Assembly (NCBI RefSeq): GCF_002970915.1
Contig: NZ_CP027190.1
Span: forward strand, 806,001 to 870,000
Source: Lactobacillus sp. CBA3605
Lineage (GTDB): Bacteria > Bacillota > Bacilli > Lactobacillales > Lactobacillaceae
Direction: 5' to 3'
DNA length: 64,000 nt
Shown: positions 1 to 9,069 of the stretch, one piece after another
How the letters are laid out: the number at the start of each line of letters is the position of its first letter
Numbering within the stretch: the first letter of the stretch is position 1
The notes under the pieces: generated by a model
What the model was told of the DNA's origin: nothing
The model's input: the letters and a program-made list of their open reading frames with translations, nothing else
Database searches by the model: none
Position numbers and translations under genes: made by a program

Positions 1-357
1 CTTGGTTCCCAATAATTCAATTTTAAGTGCTGTTAAAATACCGGAATCTGCTAATTCCATCGCCATATTTAGCCCTTGTTGTCCACCTAAAGTCGGCAGA
101 ATGGCATCCGGATGTTCCTTACGCAGAATTTGCGAAACGAACTCTAAAGTGATTGGTTCTAAGTAAACCTGATCGGCAATTTCTTTGTCCGTCATAATGG
201 TCGCTGGATTTGAGTTAACTAAAACAACTTCATAGCCAAGTTCTTTTAAAGCTAAGCAAGCTTGGGTCCCAGAATAATCAAATTCAGCAGCTTGCCCAAT
301 AATAATGGGGCCCGAACCAATGACCATAATTTTATGAATATCTGTGCGTTTAGGCAT
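1..357 (-). CDS. carB: Carbamoyl-phosphate synthase large subunit (N-terminal part, cut by window start)
   Basis: Only the first ~119 residues are inside the window; the gene runs off its left edge. The protein starts [18 protein letters not shown] and shows the glycine-rich nucleotide-binding start and the [12 protein letters not shown] segment typical of the first ATP-grasp half of CarB. With CarA it makes carbamoyl phosphate from glutamine-derived ammonia, bicarbonate and two ATP for pyrimidine (and possibly arginine) synthesis. Its ATG (355-357) lies inside the end of carA, so the two overlap by 8 bases and are probably translationally coupled. It belongs to the pyr operon read from the pyrR promoter. 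Confidence 0.95.
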   Translation of the reverse strand, partial: MPKRTDIHKIMVIGSGPIIIGQAAEFDYSGTQACLALKELGYEVVLVNSNPATIMTDKEIADQVYLEPITLEFVSQILRKEHPDAILPTLGGQQGLNMAMELADSGILTALKIELLGTK

Positions 358-1444
358 TGAAATTGCTTCCTTTCTGCGTCGTTGCTTGTGCAGCCATTAA
401 ATCAATAAATTCATCAAAAACATGGTCAGCATCATGGGGGCCCGGGGCGGCGTCCGGATGATATTGAACTGAAAAGGCCGGATAGTGCCGATGTCTAACG
501 CCTTCGACGGTACCGTCATTAATTTCTTCGTGCGTTATCATCAAGTCGGTTTGTACTAATGAGGCCCGATCCACCGCATAACCATGATTTTGGGACGTAA
601 AGTCAATTCGGCCCGTCGCAATTTCTCGCACCGGATGATTGAAGCCCCGATGTCCAAATTTCATTTTGAAAGTATCGGCCCCATTTGCTAAAGCAAATAA
701 CTGGTGCCCTAAACAAATACCAAAGAGTGGCACGTGCTTTTCAACTTCACGAATCATCGTCAACGCTTCAGGCACCGCTTTAGGATCACCCGGGCCATTC
801 GTTAACATGATCCCATCTGGATTTAACGCTAGAATTTGGCTAGCCGTCGTGTTGTACGGTAACACGGTCACGTTACATTGTCGTTTAGCTAATTCTCGCA
901 AAATGGAATGTTTCAACCCGAAATCAACCACGACCACGTTGGGTCCAGTAGCTGGATTCGGATAAGCATTGGTGGTAGAACTTTCAGCCACAACGGCCGC
1001 ATTCAAGACTGTGGCCTGTAGCCGCGTCACAGTATCTGATTTAACCGTATCCACAATGGTCGCCTTCATCGCTCCCATCGTCCGAATATGCTTCGTTACT
1101 GCACGCGTATCAATCCCCGTAATCCCAGGAATTCCTGTCATTTTCAAGTAATCATCCAACGACATTTCACTACGCCAATTGCTGGCACGACGGGCAAGTT
1201 CATGCACGACCACGCCTTTACAAGTCGGTGTTATTGATTCATGATCATCACGATTAATCCCATAATTACCAATTAAAGGATAGGTAAACATCAAGATTTC
1301 ACCATTATATGATTGATCTGTAATCGATTCTTGGTACCCACTCATGCCGGTATTAAAAACTAACTCACCGAGTGCAACTGTTGGCGCCCCAAAAGCGGTA
1401 CCGGGATAAATTGTCCCATCCGCTAAGACTAAATATCGTTTCAT
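350..1444 (-). CDS. carA: Carbamoyl-phosphate synthase small subunit (glutaminase)
   Basis: 364-residue protein from the ATG at 1444 ([10 protein letters not shown]), which has GAAAGGAA upstream; longer in-frame starts lie inside pyrC and lack an SD. The N-terminal half is the CPSase small-chain domain. The C-terminal half is a class I glutamine amidotransferase with nucleophile Cys244 in GICLGHQL and His329 in YHPD. It hydrolyses glutamine and passes ammonia to CarB. The third triad residue, normally Glu in HPE, is Asp331 here (HPD), a conservative change. The start overlaps the pyrC stop as ATGA, and the end overlaps carB by 8 bases. The operon context suggests the pyrimidine-specific synthetase. 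Confidence 0.96.
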   Translation of the reverse strand: MKRYLVLADGTIYPGTAFGAPTVALGELVFNTGMSGYQESITDQSYNGEILMFTYPLIGNYGINRDDHESITPTCKGVVVHELARRASNWRSEMSLDDYLKMTGIPGITGIDTRAVTKHIRTMGAMKATIVDTVKSDTVTRLQATVLNAAVVAESSTTNAYPNPATGPNVVVVDFGLKHSILRELAKRQCNVTVLPYNTTASQILALNPDGIMLTNGPGDPKAVPEALTMIREVEKHVPLFGICLGHQLFALANGADTFKMKFGHRGFNHPVREIATGRIDFTSQNHGYAVDRASLVQTDLMITHEEINDGTVEGVRHRHYPAFSVQYHPDAAPGPHDADHVFDEFIDLMAAQATTQKGSNFNA

Positions 1445-2733
1445 GCTTGCCGTTCCTTTCCATAAACCACCTGACCGTCCACCAAGGTCATTAATACTTG
1501 ACCATAAACTTGCCAACCAATGAAGGGCGAATTATGACCTTTTGATTGCATTTGATCGGCTTTAATCTCATAAGCTTGATCCAAATTAATAATGGCAATA
1601 TCCGCAGGAACCCCGGGAGCTAGTCGACCAGCTTTTTTTAACCCAAATAATTGAGCGGGGTGCGTGCTCATCAAGGCCACTAATTGACCCAGCGTTAACA
1701 AACGGGACTTAACTAGGGCGGTATATAACGTAGCAAAAGCCGTTTCTAGTCCCGTAATTCCAAAAGCCGCGGTTCGCATTGAACCCGCTTTTTGCGCATC
1801 CGTATGCGGCGCATGATCCGTCGCAATCATATCAATGGTCCCATCGAGTAACCCCGCAATTAAGGCGGCACGATCCTGCGGTGACCGTAATGGCGGATTC
1901 ATCTTCAACATCGGATTATCGGACGTAATATCCGTATCAGTTAATAATAAGTGGTGCGGCGAAACTTCACACGTGACGTTAATGCCAGCCCGTTTGGCGT
2001 CGCGAATCACACGCACGCTGGCGGCTGTAGAAACATGACATACATGATAATGCACCCCACTGGCTTCTGCTAACAAGACGTCGCGTGCAATTTGGGCAGA
2101 TTCTGAAATCCCCATAATTCCCGGTAACCCTAACCGATCAGCAACTGGACCAGCGTTCATCACACCACCATAAGTTAAGGAATCATCTTCCACATGGGCC
2201 GCTAACGTTAAGCCCGCTTTAGCAGCACCACACATGGCTTGATACATGGTTCCCGCGGTTTGGACGCCGGCCCCATCGTTACTTACTGCAAACGCACCAG
2301 CTTGTTTAACGCCAGCAAAGTCAACTAATTTATCGCCGGTCCGCTCAGTGGTAATGCTTGCATATTGGGCCACATGGACGTGCCCTTTTTCAGCATTGGC
2401 AGTCACCATTGCGGCTACTTTTGCCGGTGTATCTGGAACCGGTGCCACATTGGGCATGGCGCCAATCGTTGTAAACCCACCATGGGCCGCTGCCATCGTG
2501 CCCGTGGCAATGGTCTCTTTCGCCGTCAAACCAGGATCGCGTAAGTGCACATGGACATCCACCAATCCGGGAATAACGAGCTGACCGGTGGCATCAATCA
2601 ATTGGTCGGCGGCGCCATATTGTTGATTCAGCTGTTGGCCGATGGCTTTTATCCGACCGGCTTGAATTAAAATATCTTGGGTCGTTAGTTGACCAGCTAC
2701 TAAAATTTGTGCATTTTTAATTAAGGTTGTCAT
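1441..2733 (-). CDS. pyrC: Dihydroorotase
   Basis: About 430 residues. It catalyses reversible ring closure of carbamoyl aspartate to dihydroorotate, the third pyrimidine step. Metal-ligand motifs of the amidohydrolase family are visible: [10 protein letters not shown] (His61, His63), the [11 protein letters not shown] segment and ATDHAPH near the C-terminus. This is the class I (long, Bacillus-type) form. The chosen start is ATG 2733 with GGAG 8 bases upstream; a TTG immediately before it is a less likely start. The start overlaps the end of pyrB by 17 bases and the end overlaps carA by 4 bases, so translation through the cluster is coupled. Confidence 0.96.
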   Translation of the reverse strand: MTTLIKNAQILVAGQLTTQDILIQAGRIKAIGQQLNQQYGAADQLIDATGQLVIPGLVDVHVHLRDPGLTAKETIATGTMAAAHGGFTTIGAMPNVAPVPDTPAKVAAMVTANAEKGHVHVAQYASITTERTGDKLVDFAGVKQAGAFAVSNDGAGVQTAGTMYQAMCGAAKAGLTLAAHVEDDSLTYGGVMNAGPVADRLGLPGIMGISESAQIARDVLLAEASGVHYHVCHVSTAASVRVIRDAKRAGINVTCEVSPHHLLLTDTDITSDNPMLKMNPPLRSPQDRAALIAGLLDGTIDMIATDHAPHTDAQKAGSMRTAAFGITGLETAFATLYTALVKSRLLTLGQLVALMSTHPAQLFGLKKAGRLAPGVPADIAIINLDQAYEIKADQMQSKGHNSPFIGWQVYGQVLMTLVDGQVVYGKERQA

Positions 2734-3676
2734 CAATGGGCTCCTTTTCTAATTGGGTCGCATCGAGCAACCCCTGCTGACCTAACAACTTGGCAACCAT
2801 TGCCATCCGAACATAAACCCCATTAGTCATTTGTTGAAAAATGCGGGATTGTGGCGCTTCAACTAACTCACTAGCTAACTCGACGCCCCGATTAACCGGT
2901 GCTGGATGCATAATAATTGCCTGTGCCGGCATGTTAGCCGCCCGAGCCATTGTAAGGCCATATTGTTGATGATAAGTCGTCGCATCAAAAGCGGCATTGT
3001 TCACCTGAGTTAACCGTTCGTGTTGCACCCGCAATAACATCATGACATCCATCTGACCGACTAAGTCATCAAGCGGCTGATACGTGCCATAGGCGGAAAA
3101 GTCACTGTTATACCAAGCTTCAGGTCCACTAAAGTACACTTCTGCCCCGAGCTGAGTTAATAACATCATGTTTGAGCGAGCCACGCGCGAGTGCTGTAAA
3201 TCACCCACAATTGCAATCTTCAGGCCTTTAAAATGACCGAATTCTTCATAAATCGTTAACATATCTAATAAAGATTGCGATGGATGTTGCCCACTGCCAT
3301 CACCAGCATTAATTAAGCTCAACGATAACTTGGCCGCCACGATAGCATCGTAATAGTGGTCTTTAGGATGACGAATTGCGACTAAATTAACCCCGATTGC
3401 GGCCACCGTTTTAAGCGTATCTAATAAACTCTCACCCTTAGTGACGGAACTCGCTTGCGGGTCAAACGGAATAACTTGCACCCCTAAGCGTCGTTCGGCC
3501 ATCTCAAAACTAGTATGCGTCCGGGTACTGTTCTCAAAAAACAAGTTCATGGCGTAGACCGGTTGCTTTAACGACACCGTTAACCCCCGTTTAAATGCTT
3601 GTGCCAAATGAATGTAGGTCATCACATCGGTGTTACTAAACTGATCAACACTCACTAGATTATTCGTTGTTTGCAT
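2717..3676 (-). CDS. pyrB: Aspartate carbamoyltransferase catalytic chain
   Basis: 319 residues. Condenses carbamoyl phosphate and aspartate. Visible motifs are the carbamoyl-phosphate loop STRTHTSFE (starting at Ser50), the [12 protein letters not shown] segment and [10 protein letters not shown] near the C-terminus. The chosen start is ATG 3676 ([10 protein letters not shown]), the first residue that aligns with the usual family start. GAGGAG lies 13 bases upstream and a closer AAAAGAG precedes it; the upstream in-frame ATG at 3697 has no SD. No pyrI regulatory chain is present, as usual in Gram-positives. It is the first gene after the second PyrR attenuator. Confidence 0.96.
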   Translation of the reverse strand: MQTTNNLVSVDQFSNTDVMTYIHLAQAFKRGLTVSLKQPVYAMNLFFENSTRTHTSFEMAERRLGVQVIPFDPQASSVTKGESLLDTLKTVAAIGVNLVAIRHPKDHYYDAIVAAKLSLSLINAGDGSGQHPSQSLLDMLTIYEEFGHFKGLKIAIVGDLQHSRVARSNMMLLTQLGAEVYFSGPEAWYNSDFSAYGTYQPLDDLVGQMDVMMLLRVQHERLTQVNNAAFDATTYHQQYGLTMARAANMPAQAIIMHPAPVNRGVELASELVEAPQSRIFQQMTNGVYVRMAMVAKLLGQQGLLDATQLEKEPIDDNLN

Positions 3677-3703
3677 GCTCTTTTGCCGTCTCCTCATTAT
3701 TTT

Positions 3704-3806
3704 TAGCCTAAGAAAAAAGTCTAACCCCGTTGCAAATTTGTTTGCAAAGAGGTTAGACTCCGATTAAAATGACCACGCATGGTCAACCGTTTCGTTCCTC
3801 TCTGGA
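3704..3806 (-). promoter_or_regulatory. PyrR-dependent transcription attenuator between pyrR and pyrB
   Basis: Read on the minus strand, TTCCAGAGAGGAAC (about 3794-3807) matches the PyrR-binding loop consensus (UCCAGAGAGG core). It is followed by a terminator stem, AGTCTAACCTCTTTGCAA pairing with TTGCAACGGGGTTAGACT, ending in a T run (about 3711-3760). By analogy with Bacillus pyr operons, UMP/UTP-bound PyrR would stabilise the binding loop and let the terminator form, lowering pyrB and downstream expression. Confidence 0.88.
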
Positions 3807-3835
3807 AACAATTAAATGGTTAATTATTCAATTCA

Positions 3836-4390
<555 letters not shown>

Positions 4391-4414
4391 TCATTTTATT
4401 GGGTGGTATGGGGA

Positions 4415-4500
4415 AAAGAAAAAAGTCCCCCCGTTTTTCCTGCGAAAAGCGTGGGAGACTCCTAGTTACGTTCCCCTTGTTAGCCTCACAGGACTAATTT
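4415..4500 (-). promoter_or_regulatory. PyrR-dependent attenuator in the pyrR leader
   Basis: On the minus strand AGTCCTGTGAGGCTAAC (about 4479-4495) matches the PyrR-binding loop (UCCUGUGAGGCU). Downstream is a terminator stem, AGTCTCCC pairing with GGGGGGACT and followed by TTTTTT (about 4429-4467). The layout repeats the one before pyrB. Confidence 0.88.
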
Positions 4501-4523
4501 AAAGGTGCTCTTTAATTTCACTA

Positions 4524-4552
4524 AGTGTAACTAAATGTCAGCAGACTGTCAA
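4524..4552 (-). promoter_or_regulatory. pyr operon promoter
   Basis: Minus-strand TTGACA (4552-4547), a 17-base spacer and TACACT (4529-4524) give a near-consensus sigma-A promoter just upstream of the first PyrR attenuator. Confidence 0.8.
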
Positions 4553-4778
4553 GGAAAGATTCCAAGTTGGCAGGGCCAAGTCCTGCTATTATTATCACGC
4601 CTAACAGTCCGGCCAAAATTCCCGATTGCTCATTTCTTTAAAGACTTTTAATTAGCGACATAATCCCCGTCAATATAGGCTTTCATCCTAGTTGTACACG
4701 TGTTATCTGGGCTATGTCAACTTAAATTGCTGAACTTACGCTATACTGAATAGACAAAATTTTACTGAGGTGACTAAA
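4553..4778. other. Divergent intergenic region between pyr operon and DUF1275 gene
   Basis: No gene seen. Apart from a plausible -10 (TATACT, 4742-4747) for the rightward gene and a GAGG SD at 4767-4770, no conserved element was recognised. Confidence 0.5.
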
Positions 4779-5459
4779 TTGAAACAGCGCACTAATCCAG
4801 CCCGCGAGCAGCTGTTGTTCAGTAGTGGCTTAATGCTCGTAGCGGGAGCTTTAGAAGCTTACACGTACTTGGAGCACGGCACCGTCTTTGCTGGCTTCCA
4901 AATGGGAAACTTAATTTTATTCGGTTTACAGCTCGGCCAACTAAACTTCACCCGGTTAGGCAATTATATCGTGGCGATGCTCGCTTTCATGCTTGGAACC
5001 CTACTAGTTCAGGGCTTACACGCCTATTTAATTCGTAAGCACCATCAACCAACTTCTGGCCTACTCTGGTCAGAACTACTTATTTTATTACTAACAACAC
5101 TCTTAATGACGTGGTTACCAGAAGTCATCTTGATTGGCTTGCTAGCTTTGGCAGCGGCCGTTCAAGTTCAAATTTTTCATACCTTAAAAACGACAACTTT
5201 AACAAGTAGTCCTTTGACTGACTATTTCCGCATGCTAGCGGCTGCATTAAACGCTGGTATCCGGCATCATGACCAAGCAGCGCGCGTCCAAGCTTTGGAT
5301 ATACTCATTATTATGGGAAGCTTCGGTCTCGGAGCTGTCCTGATTGGCCTATTAGCGCCACTACTTAAAACTTATGCTTTGCTTGGCCCCGTAGTCGGCC
5401 TATTGGGCCTAATTACATGGCGCCACCAGCGCCAACAACAACGGCAATGGAAACACTAA
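4779..5459 (+). CDS. DUF1275 (YoaK-like) membrane protein
   Basis: About 226 residues, highly hydrophobic, roughly six membrane segments, with the early glycine-containing stretch (FAGFQMGNLILFGLQLG) typical of DUF1275 proteins. The cellular role of this family is not established. The chosen start is TTG 4779 (MKQRTNPARE), because GAGG at 4767-4770 is then 8 bases away; a GTG at 4770 would overlap the SD itself. It has its own promoter-like -10 and is followed by a strong terminator, so it is probably a single-gene unit. Confidence 0.75.
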   Translation: MKQRTNPAREQLLFSSGLMLVAGALEAYTYLEHGTVFAGFQMGNLILFGLQLGQLNFTRLGNYIVAMLAFMLGTLLVQGLHAYLIRKHHQPTSGLLWSELLILLLTTLLMTWLPEVILIGLLALAAAVQVQIFHTLKTTTLTSSPLTDYFRMLAAALNAGIRHHDQAARVQALDILIIMGSFGLGAVLIGLLAPLLKTYALLGPVVGLLGLITWRHQRQQQRQWKH

Positions 5460-5480
5460 CTACTGGCACGCTCGGACAAA

Positions 5481-5536
5481 AGAAACTAATCATTACAGGG
5501 ATTTTGTGAATTCTTGTAGCGATTAGTTTCTTTTTC
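5481..5536 (+). terminator. Intrinsic terminator with shared tip sequence
   Basis: GAAACTAATC pairs with GATTAGTTTC and is followed by TTTTT. The tip contains GGATTTTGTGAATTCTT, nearly the same as the tips of hairpins near 8905 and 28178. Confidence 0.85.
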
Positions 5537-5629
5537 ATTAACGGCGGCTGTTTGCTGGACACATCATTAACCCAACTAACTTTCGGCTAAATCAATTCAT
5601 CATTTTTTAATCTTATTTTCATTTAAATA

Positions 5630-5658
5630 TAGTCAAACTGCCAAATTATCGGTATACT
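5630..5658 (+). promoter_or_regulatory. Probable pucR promoter
   Basis: TATACT at 5653-5658 is a good -10. TAGTCA 17 bases upstream is a weak -35, so an activator may help. Confidence 0.5.
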
Positions 5659-5693
5659 ACTTGTGAAAGATAACCAATTTTAGGGGGGATTGC

Positions 5694-7283
5694 ATGCATT
5701 TAAAAACTTTATTACAAACCCCATCAATGCATCAGATGCGGGTCATTGCGGGCACTCAGGGCCTCAACCGGGAAATTAACACTATTGGGATGATTGAATC
5801 ACCTGACATTGCTAACTATTTAAAAGCCCATCAATTTCTCATTACTAATGGCTATCCCTTTACTAATGCCACGACTGACCCAGCAGCTTTAATTCAAGCC
5901 ATGCATCAAGCTCATTGCGCCGGACTAGGCGTAAAAGACCAGCGCTTTTTGGACCACCTACCAGCCGCTGTGATTGCATTGGCTAACGAACTTGATTTTC
6001 CTATTATTGTGACGCCCGCTGCAGAATTGATCTCGACGACCATGCGTAAAATGCTCACCATTATTCTCAGCTCACAAACGGATGAGTTGAGTCGAATCGT
6101 TCAAGTCAACCAAACCTTAGCGGACTTGTTATTGAAAGATCCGTCGCATGCCACCGTCTTGAATAAATGTAGTGACTTAATTACGCATCCGTTATTTTTA
6201 ATGGACAGCCATTTTCGCGTCGTCAGTGCTTCAGAAGACTTACCTCTGACACGTCACACGTTGACACATTATTTACGCACCGAGACCAATATCGATTATT
6301 TAAATTTACATACCCAGCTGACCTTAGACTATCATGGTCAATCCATTACGATTCACCCTTTATTTTCCACTTACAAAGAAAATAAAGCGTTTATCGGTAT
6401 TTTAAATTTCGATGCCACTAACTCCACCGATCAGATGTTGGCCCAAATCGTCTTAAACACGTTAAGCTTCGTGAATAGCCGCACTGATATGTTAAACGAA
6501 TCTGCATTTCGTAACCAAAGTGGTTTTTATTTGAACGTCATGGACGGCGGCATTTCCAATGACTTAATTCATAAAATCTTGAAGAGTCGCGAAATTGAAC
6601 CAAGCACTAAATTCCACTGTGCGACCATTCTGGTCACGACGCCGCACCAAACGCTCTTGAGCAATGCCTTGTTGGAACAAGTTCAACAGTTAACGTTATG
6701 GTTTATTAAGGAATATCAAACACCAGTCATTGCCTTCTCGCTCAAACAACAATTGGTGCTACTGATTAATGAGCGCCAAAATGCCCAACATTTTTTATTA
6801 GCACTGGTCAACTTCATTCAACCGCGGCTGGCAAAACCAGCGCGCCTAATCGCCGGTTATAGTTACTCCACATTACCGTTAACTGAACTAGCCACCATTT
6901 ATAACGAAGCCGCTGAAGCGTTGGCTTTGAGTCGACATAGTCAACAAGCCGTCACGATTTATCGCCCGAAATACGTCAAAGAACTGATTTCATTGATTCC
7001 ACATAATGAGGCTAAATCTTTTGTCGAGCGCGTTTTAGGTGGCTTAGTTGGGAGCGTGAGTGACAGTGAACAGCTAAACCTGTTAAATACGTTATATGGC
7101 TTCTTTTACTACCATCAAAATATTGCCGAAGTTGCTGGTCATCTGTCAATTCACCGTAACACCGTCATTTACCGCTTAAAGAAAATTGAAAAAATGCTCA
7201 TGCTGACCTTGGATGATCCGGAACAAACGCAGACGCTTGAAATGGCCGTTTTACTTTGGCATCATCAACAAGTAAAAAAGTGA
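5694..7283 (+). CDS. PucR family transcriptional regulator
   Basis: 529 residues. The N-terminal ~120 residues are a PucR (purine catabolism regulator) domain. The middle is a GGDEF-like region. The C-terminus has the PucR-type HTH (HQNIAEVAGHLSIHRNTVIY then RLKKIEKML). The ATG at 5694 follows AGGGGGGAT. Family members respond to purines or other nitrogen compounds and usually activate catabolic or uptake genes. Here it precedes two nucleobase permeases on the same strand, so control of purine uptake is the likely job (inference). No purine-catabolic enzymes lie in the window. Confidence 0.87.
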   Translation: MHLKTLLQTPSMHQMRVIAGTQGLNREINTIGMIESPDIANYLKAHQFLITNGYPFTNATTDPAALIQAMHQAHCAGLGVKDQRFLDHLPAAVIALANELDFPIIVTPAAELISTTMRKMLTIILSSQTDELSRIVQVNQTLADLLLKDPSHATVLNKCSDLITHPLFLMDSHFRVVSASEDLPLTRHTLTHYLRTETNIDYLNLHTQLTLDYHGQSITIHPLFSTYKENKAFIGILNFDATNSTDQMLAQIVLNTLSFVNSRTDMLNESAFRNQSGFYLNVMDGGISNDLIHKILKSREIEPSTKFHCATILVTTPHQTLLSNALLEQVQQLTLWFIKEYQTPVIAFSLKQQLVLLINERQNAQHFLLALVNFIQPRLAKPARLIAGYSYSTLPLTELATIYNEAAEALALSRHSQQAVTIYRPKYVKELISLIPHNEAKSFVERVLGGLVGSVSDSEQLNLLNTLYGFFYYHQNIAEVAGHLSIHRNTVIYRLKKIEKMLMLTLDDPEQTQTLEMAVLLWHHQQVKK

Positions 7284-7318
7284 ACGTTTTCATTATTGCC
7301 ATGAGCGCTTGTGACGAT

Positions 7319-7340
7319 TTCACGAACATTAATTTGTTCG
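7319..7340. promoter_or_regulatory. Palindromic CGAACA/TGTTCG site, PurBox-like
   Basis: CGAACA (7323-7328), six bases, then TGTTCG (7335-7340) lie just upstream of the -35 of the permease promoter. The left half, TTTCACGAACATT, resembles AAACACGAACGTT found upstream of purE. PurR-type PurBoxes share the CGAAC core; assignment is inferred. Confidence 0.5.
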
Positions 7341-7347
7341 ATTCCAT

Positions 7348-7376
7348 TTGTATTCGGTTTTCATCTATGCTAAACT
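7348..7376 (+). promoter_or_regulatory. Promoter of riboswitch-controlled purine permease
   Basis: TTGTAT (7348-7353), 17-base spacer, TAAACT (7371-7376). The start point would fall about 15 bases before the riboswitch P1 stem. Confidence 0.7.
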
Positions 7377-7396
7377 TATCCCATTCTAATACGAGT

Positions 7397-7507
7397 AATT
7401 GCCTATATAATGTCATGATATGGATGACGAGTTTCTACCCAGTGCCGTAAACACTGGACTATAAGCAAACGAGGACATCCCGTTTGCCGGGGTGTCCTTT
7501 TTTTTGG
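7397..7507 (+). promoter_or_regulatory. Purine (guanine-type) riboswitch with terminator
   Basis: The aptamer matches the purine riboswitch pattern: P1 strand TTGCCTATATAA, then ATATGG, GTTTCTACC, CCGTAAA and GGACTATAAGCAA (7399-7468). The base that sets specificity is C (GACTAT rather than GATTAT), which predicts guanine/hypoxanthine binding. An expression platform follows: AGGACA..CCCG / CGGGGTGTCCT plus a long T run (7472-7507). Ligand binding should favour termination, switching the permease off when purines are plentiful. Confidence 0.93.
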
Positions 7508-7537
7508 CATATTCGCAGAATTGAGGAGGAAGATTTT

Positions 7538-8874
7538 TTGAAAGAGACCATTGCAACCCCTAAAATCTCCAATGTCAAAGCGGCGATTTTAGGTTTTCAA
7601 CATTTATTAGCGATGTATTCTGGCGACGTGTTAGTGCCTTTATTGATTGGTGCCGCCTTGCATTTTAGTGCGCAACAAATGACTTATTTAGTTTCAATAG
7701 ATATTTTCATGTGTGGCATTGCGACTTTCTTACAATTAAAGCGTACGCCATTAACCGGGATTGGGCTGCCAGTTGTTTTAGGCTGTGCCGTCCAAGCGGT
7801 CAATCCATTAATCCAAATCGGTAAAACTTACGGTTTAGGAACAATGTACGGCTCAATTATTGGTGCCGGGATCTTCATCTTCTTAATTGCCGGCTTATTC
7901 TCTAAAATTAAAAGCTTATTCCCCCCGTTGTCACAGGATCATTAATTACAATTATTGGGTTCACTTTAATTCCTGTCGCTTTTGAAAACTTAGGTGGCGG
8001 TGATGCTAGTGCTAAAAACTTTGGTAGCTTACCTGCCTTAGGAATTGGCTTCTTAACCATTGCTATTATTTTACTCATCAGTGTCTTTGCTAAAGGATTT
8101 ATGAAGTCCGTAGCCATTCTAATCGGCATTCTGGCCGGAACTTTATTGGCCGGAGCCTTTGGGATGGTTTCACTAAAACCTGTTGCCGCCGCCAGTTGGT
8201 TCCACTTGCCGACTTTGTTCTACTTCGGCACGCCCCACTTTGAATGGTCGTCAATTTTGACCATGATTTTAGTTTCCTTAACCACTATGGTTGAATCAAC
8301 TGGTGTCTTCTTCGCATTAGGTGATATCACCGGGCGTAAAATTGAGGGTGAAGACTTAAAACGTGGATATCGTGCAGAAGGTTTAGCCGTTATTTTGGGC
8401 GGTTTGTTCAACACCTTCCCTTACTCCACTTTTTCCGAAAACGTCGGCGTCGTTCAATTATCTGGCGTCAAAACACGTAAACCAATTTATTTTTCGGCCG
8501 CCTTTCTAGTTTTACTGGGCTTATTACCAAAGGTCGGTGCCTTAGCAACGGTCATTCCGGCGCCAGTTTTAGGCGGTGCCATGGTTGTCATGTTCGGGAT
8601 TGTCGGCATTCAAGGTATTCGGATGTTGGCTCAAGTTGATTTTCAAAACAACAATAACTTATTGGTTGCCGCCGTTTCAATTGGCTTAGGATTAGGCGTT
8701 ACTGTCCAAACAAACATTTTCCAATTTTTACCCAATGCACTGCAAATCATGTTAAGCAACGGAGTCGTCGTTGGTAGTTTAGCAGCCGTCTTACTTAATC
8801 TCCTCTTTAATCGGCATGCCGCTGAAAAAAAGATTGATGATGAAGCGGTTGGGCTAAATGAAACTGATCAATAA
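7538..8874 (+). pseudogene. Xanthine/uracil (NCS2) permease, frameshifted
   Basis: Read through, this is a ~445-residue NCS2 permease (xanthine permease PbuX-like; start MKETIATPKISNVKAAILG). The TTG start at 7538 follows GAGGAGGA with about 8 bases between. The reading frame breaks at the C run 7921-7926: six C give TTC CCC CCG and a stop after QDH (stop at 7943), whereas seven C would give FPPVVTGSLITIIGF and continue without a stop to 8874. The broken copy could be a real inactivation, a slippery run with low-level -1 frameshifting, or a homopolymer error. A purine riboswitch controls it, consistent with purine uptake. Confidence 0.85.
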
Positions 8875-8904
8875 TATAGTCTAACGAGACTGAGACAACA
8901 GAAG

Positions 8905-8948
8905 AAAAGTGCTGCAAGAATTTCGTGACTTCTTGTAGCACTTTTTTT
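8905..8948 (+). terminator. Intrinsic terminator after the permease
   Basis: AAAGTGCTGCAAGAA pairs with TTCTTGTAGCACTTT around TTTCGTGAC, followed by a T run. It shares its tip pattern with the hairpins at 5481 and 28178. Confidence 0.88.
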
Positions 8949-8983
8949 GTCCTCAAGGTTGTCGAAAGAGGCGCCAAAAATCA

Positions 8984-9020
8984 GTTCGTGCCGCTTAACC
9001 CGAAACCACTATGTTATACT
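8984..9020 (+). promoter_or_regulatory. azgA-type permease promoter with GTTCGTG motif
   Basis: TATACT at 9015-9020 is a good -10; no good -35 is seen. GTTCGTG (8984-8990), the reverse of CACGAAC, lies near the -35 position and matches motifs at the other two purine promoters. No riboswitch was found here. Confidence 0.45.
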
Positions 9021-9069
9021 GGATAATTGTTGAATTGTTAAGTTTTTACTACGTTAGGAGTGGACCATT

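Noticed and set aside
639..965. Plus-strand open frame opposite carA
   Set aside because: It lies wholly inside carA on the other strand, has no SD and no recognisable protein features.
7198..7450. Open frames on both strands across the riboswitch leader
   Set aside because: They overlap the pucR end and the purine riboswitch, whose conserved bases explain the sequence.
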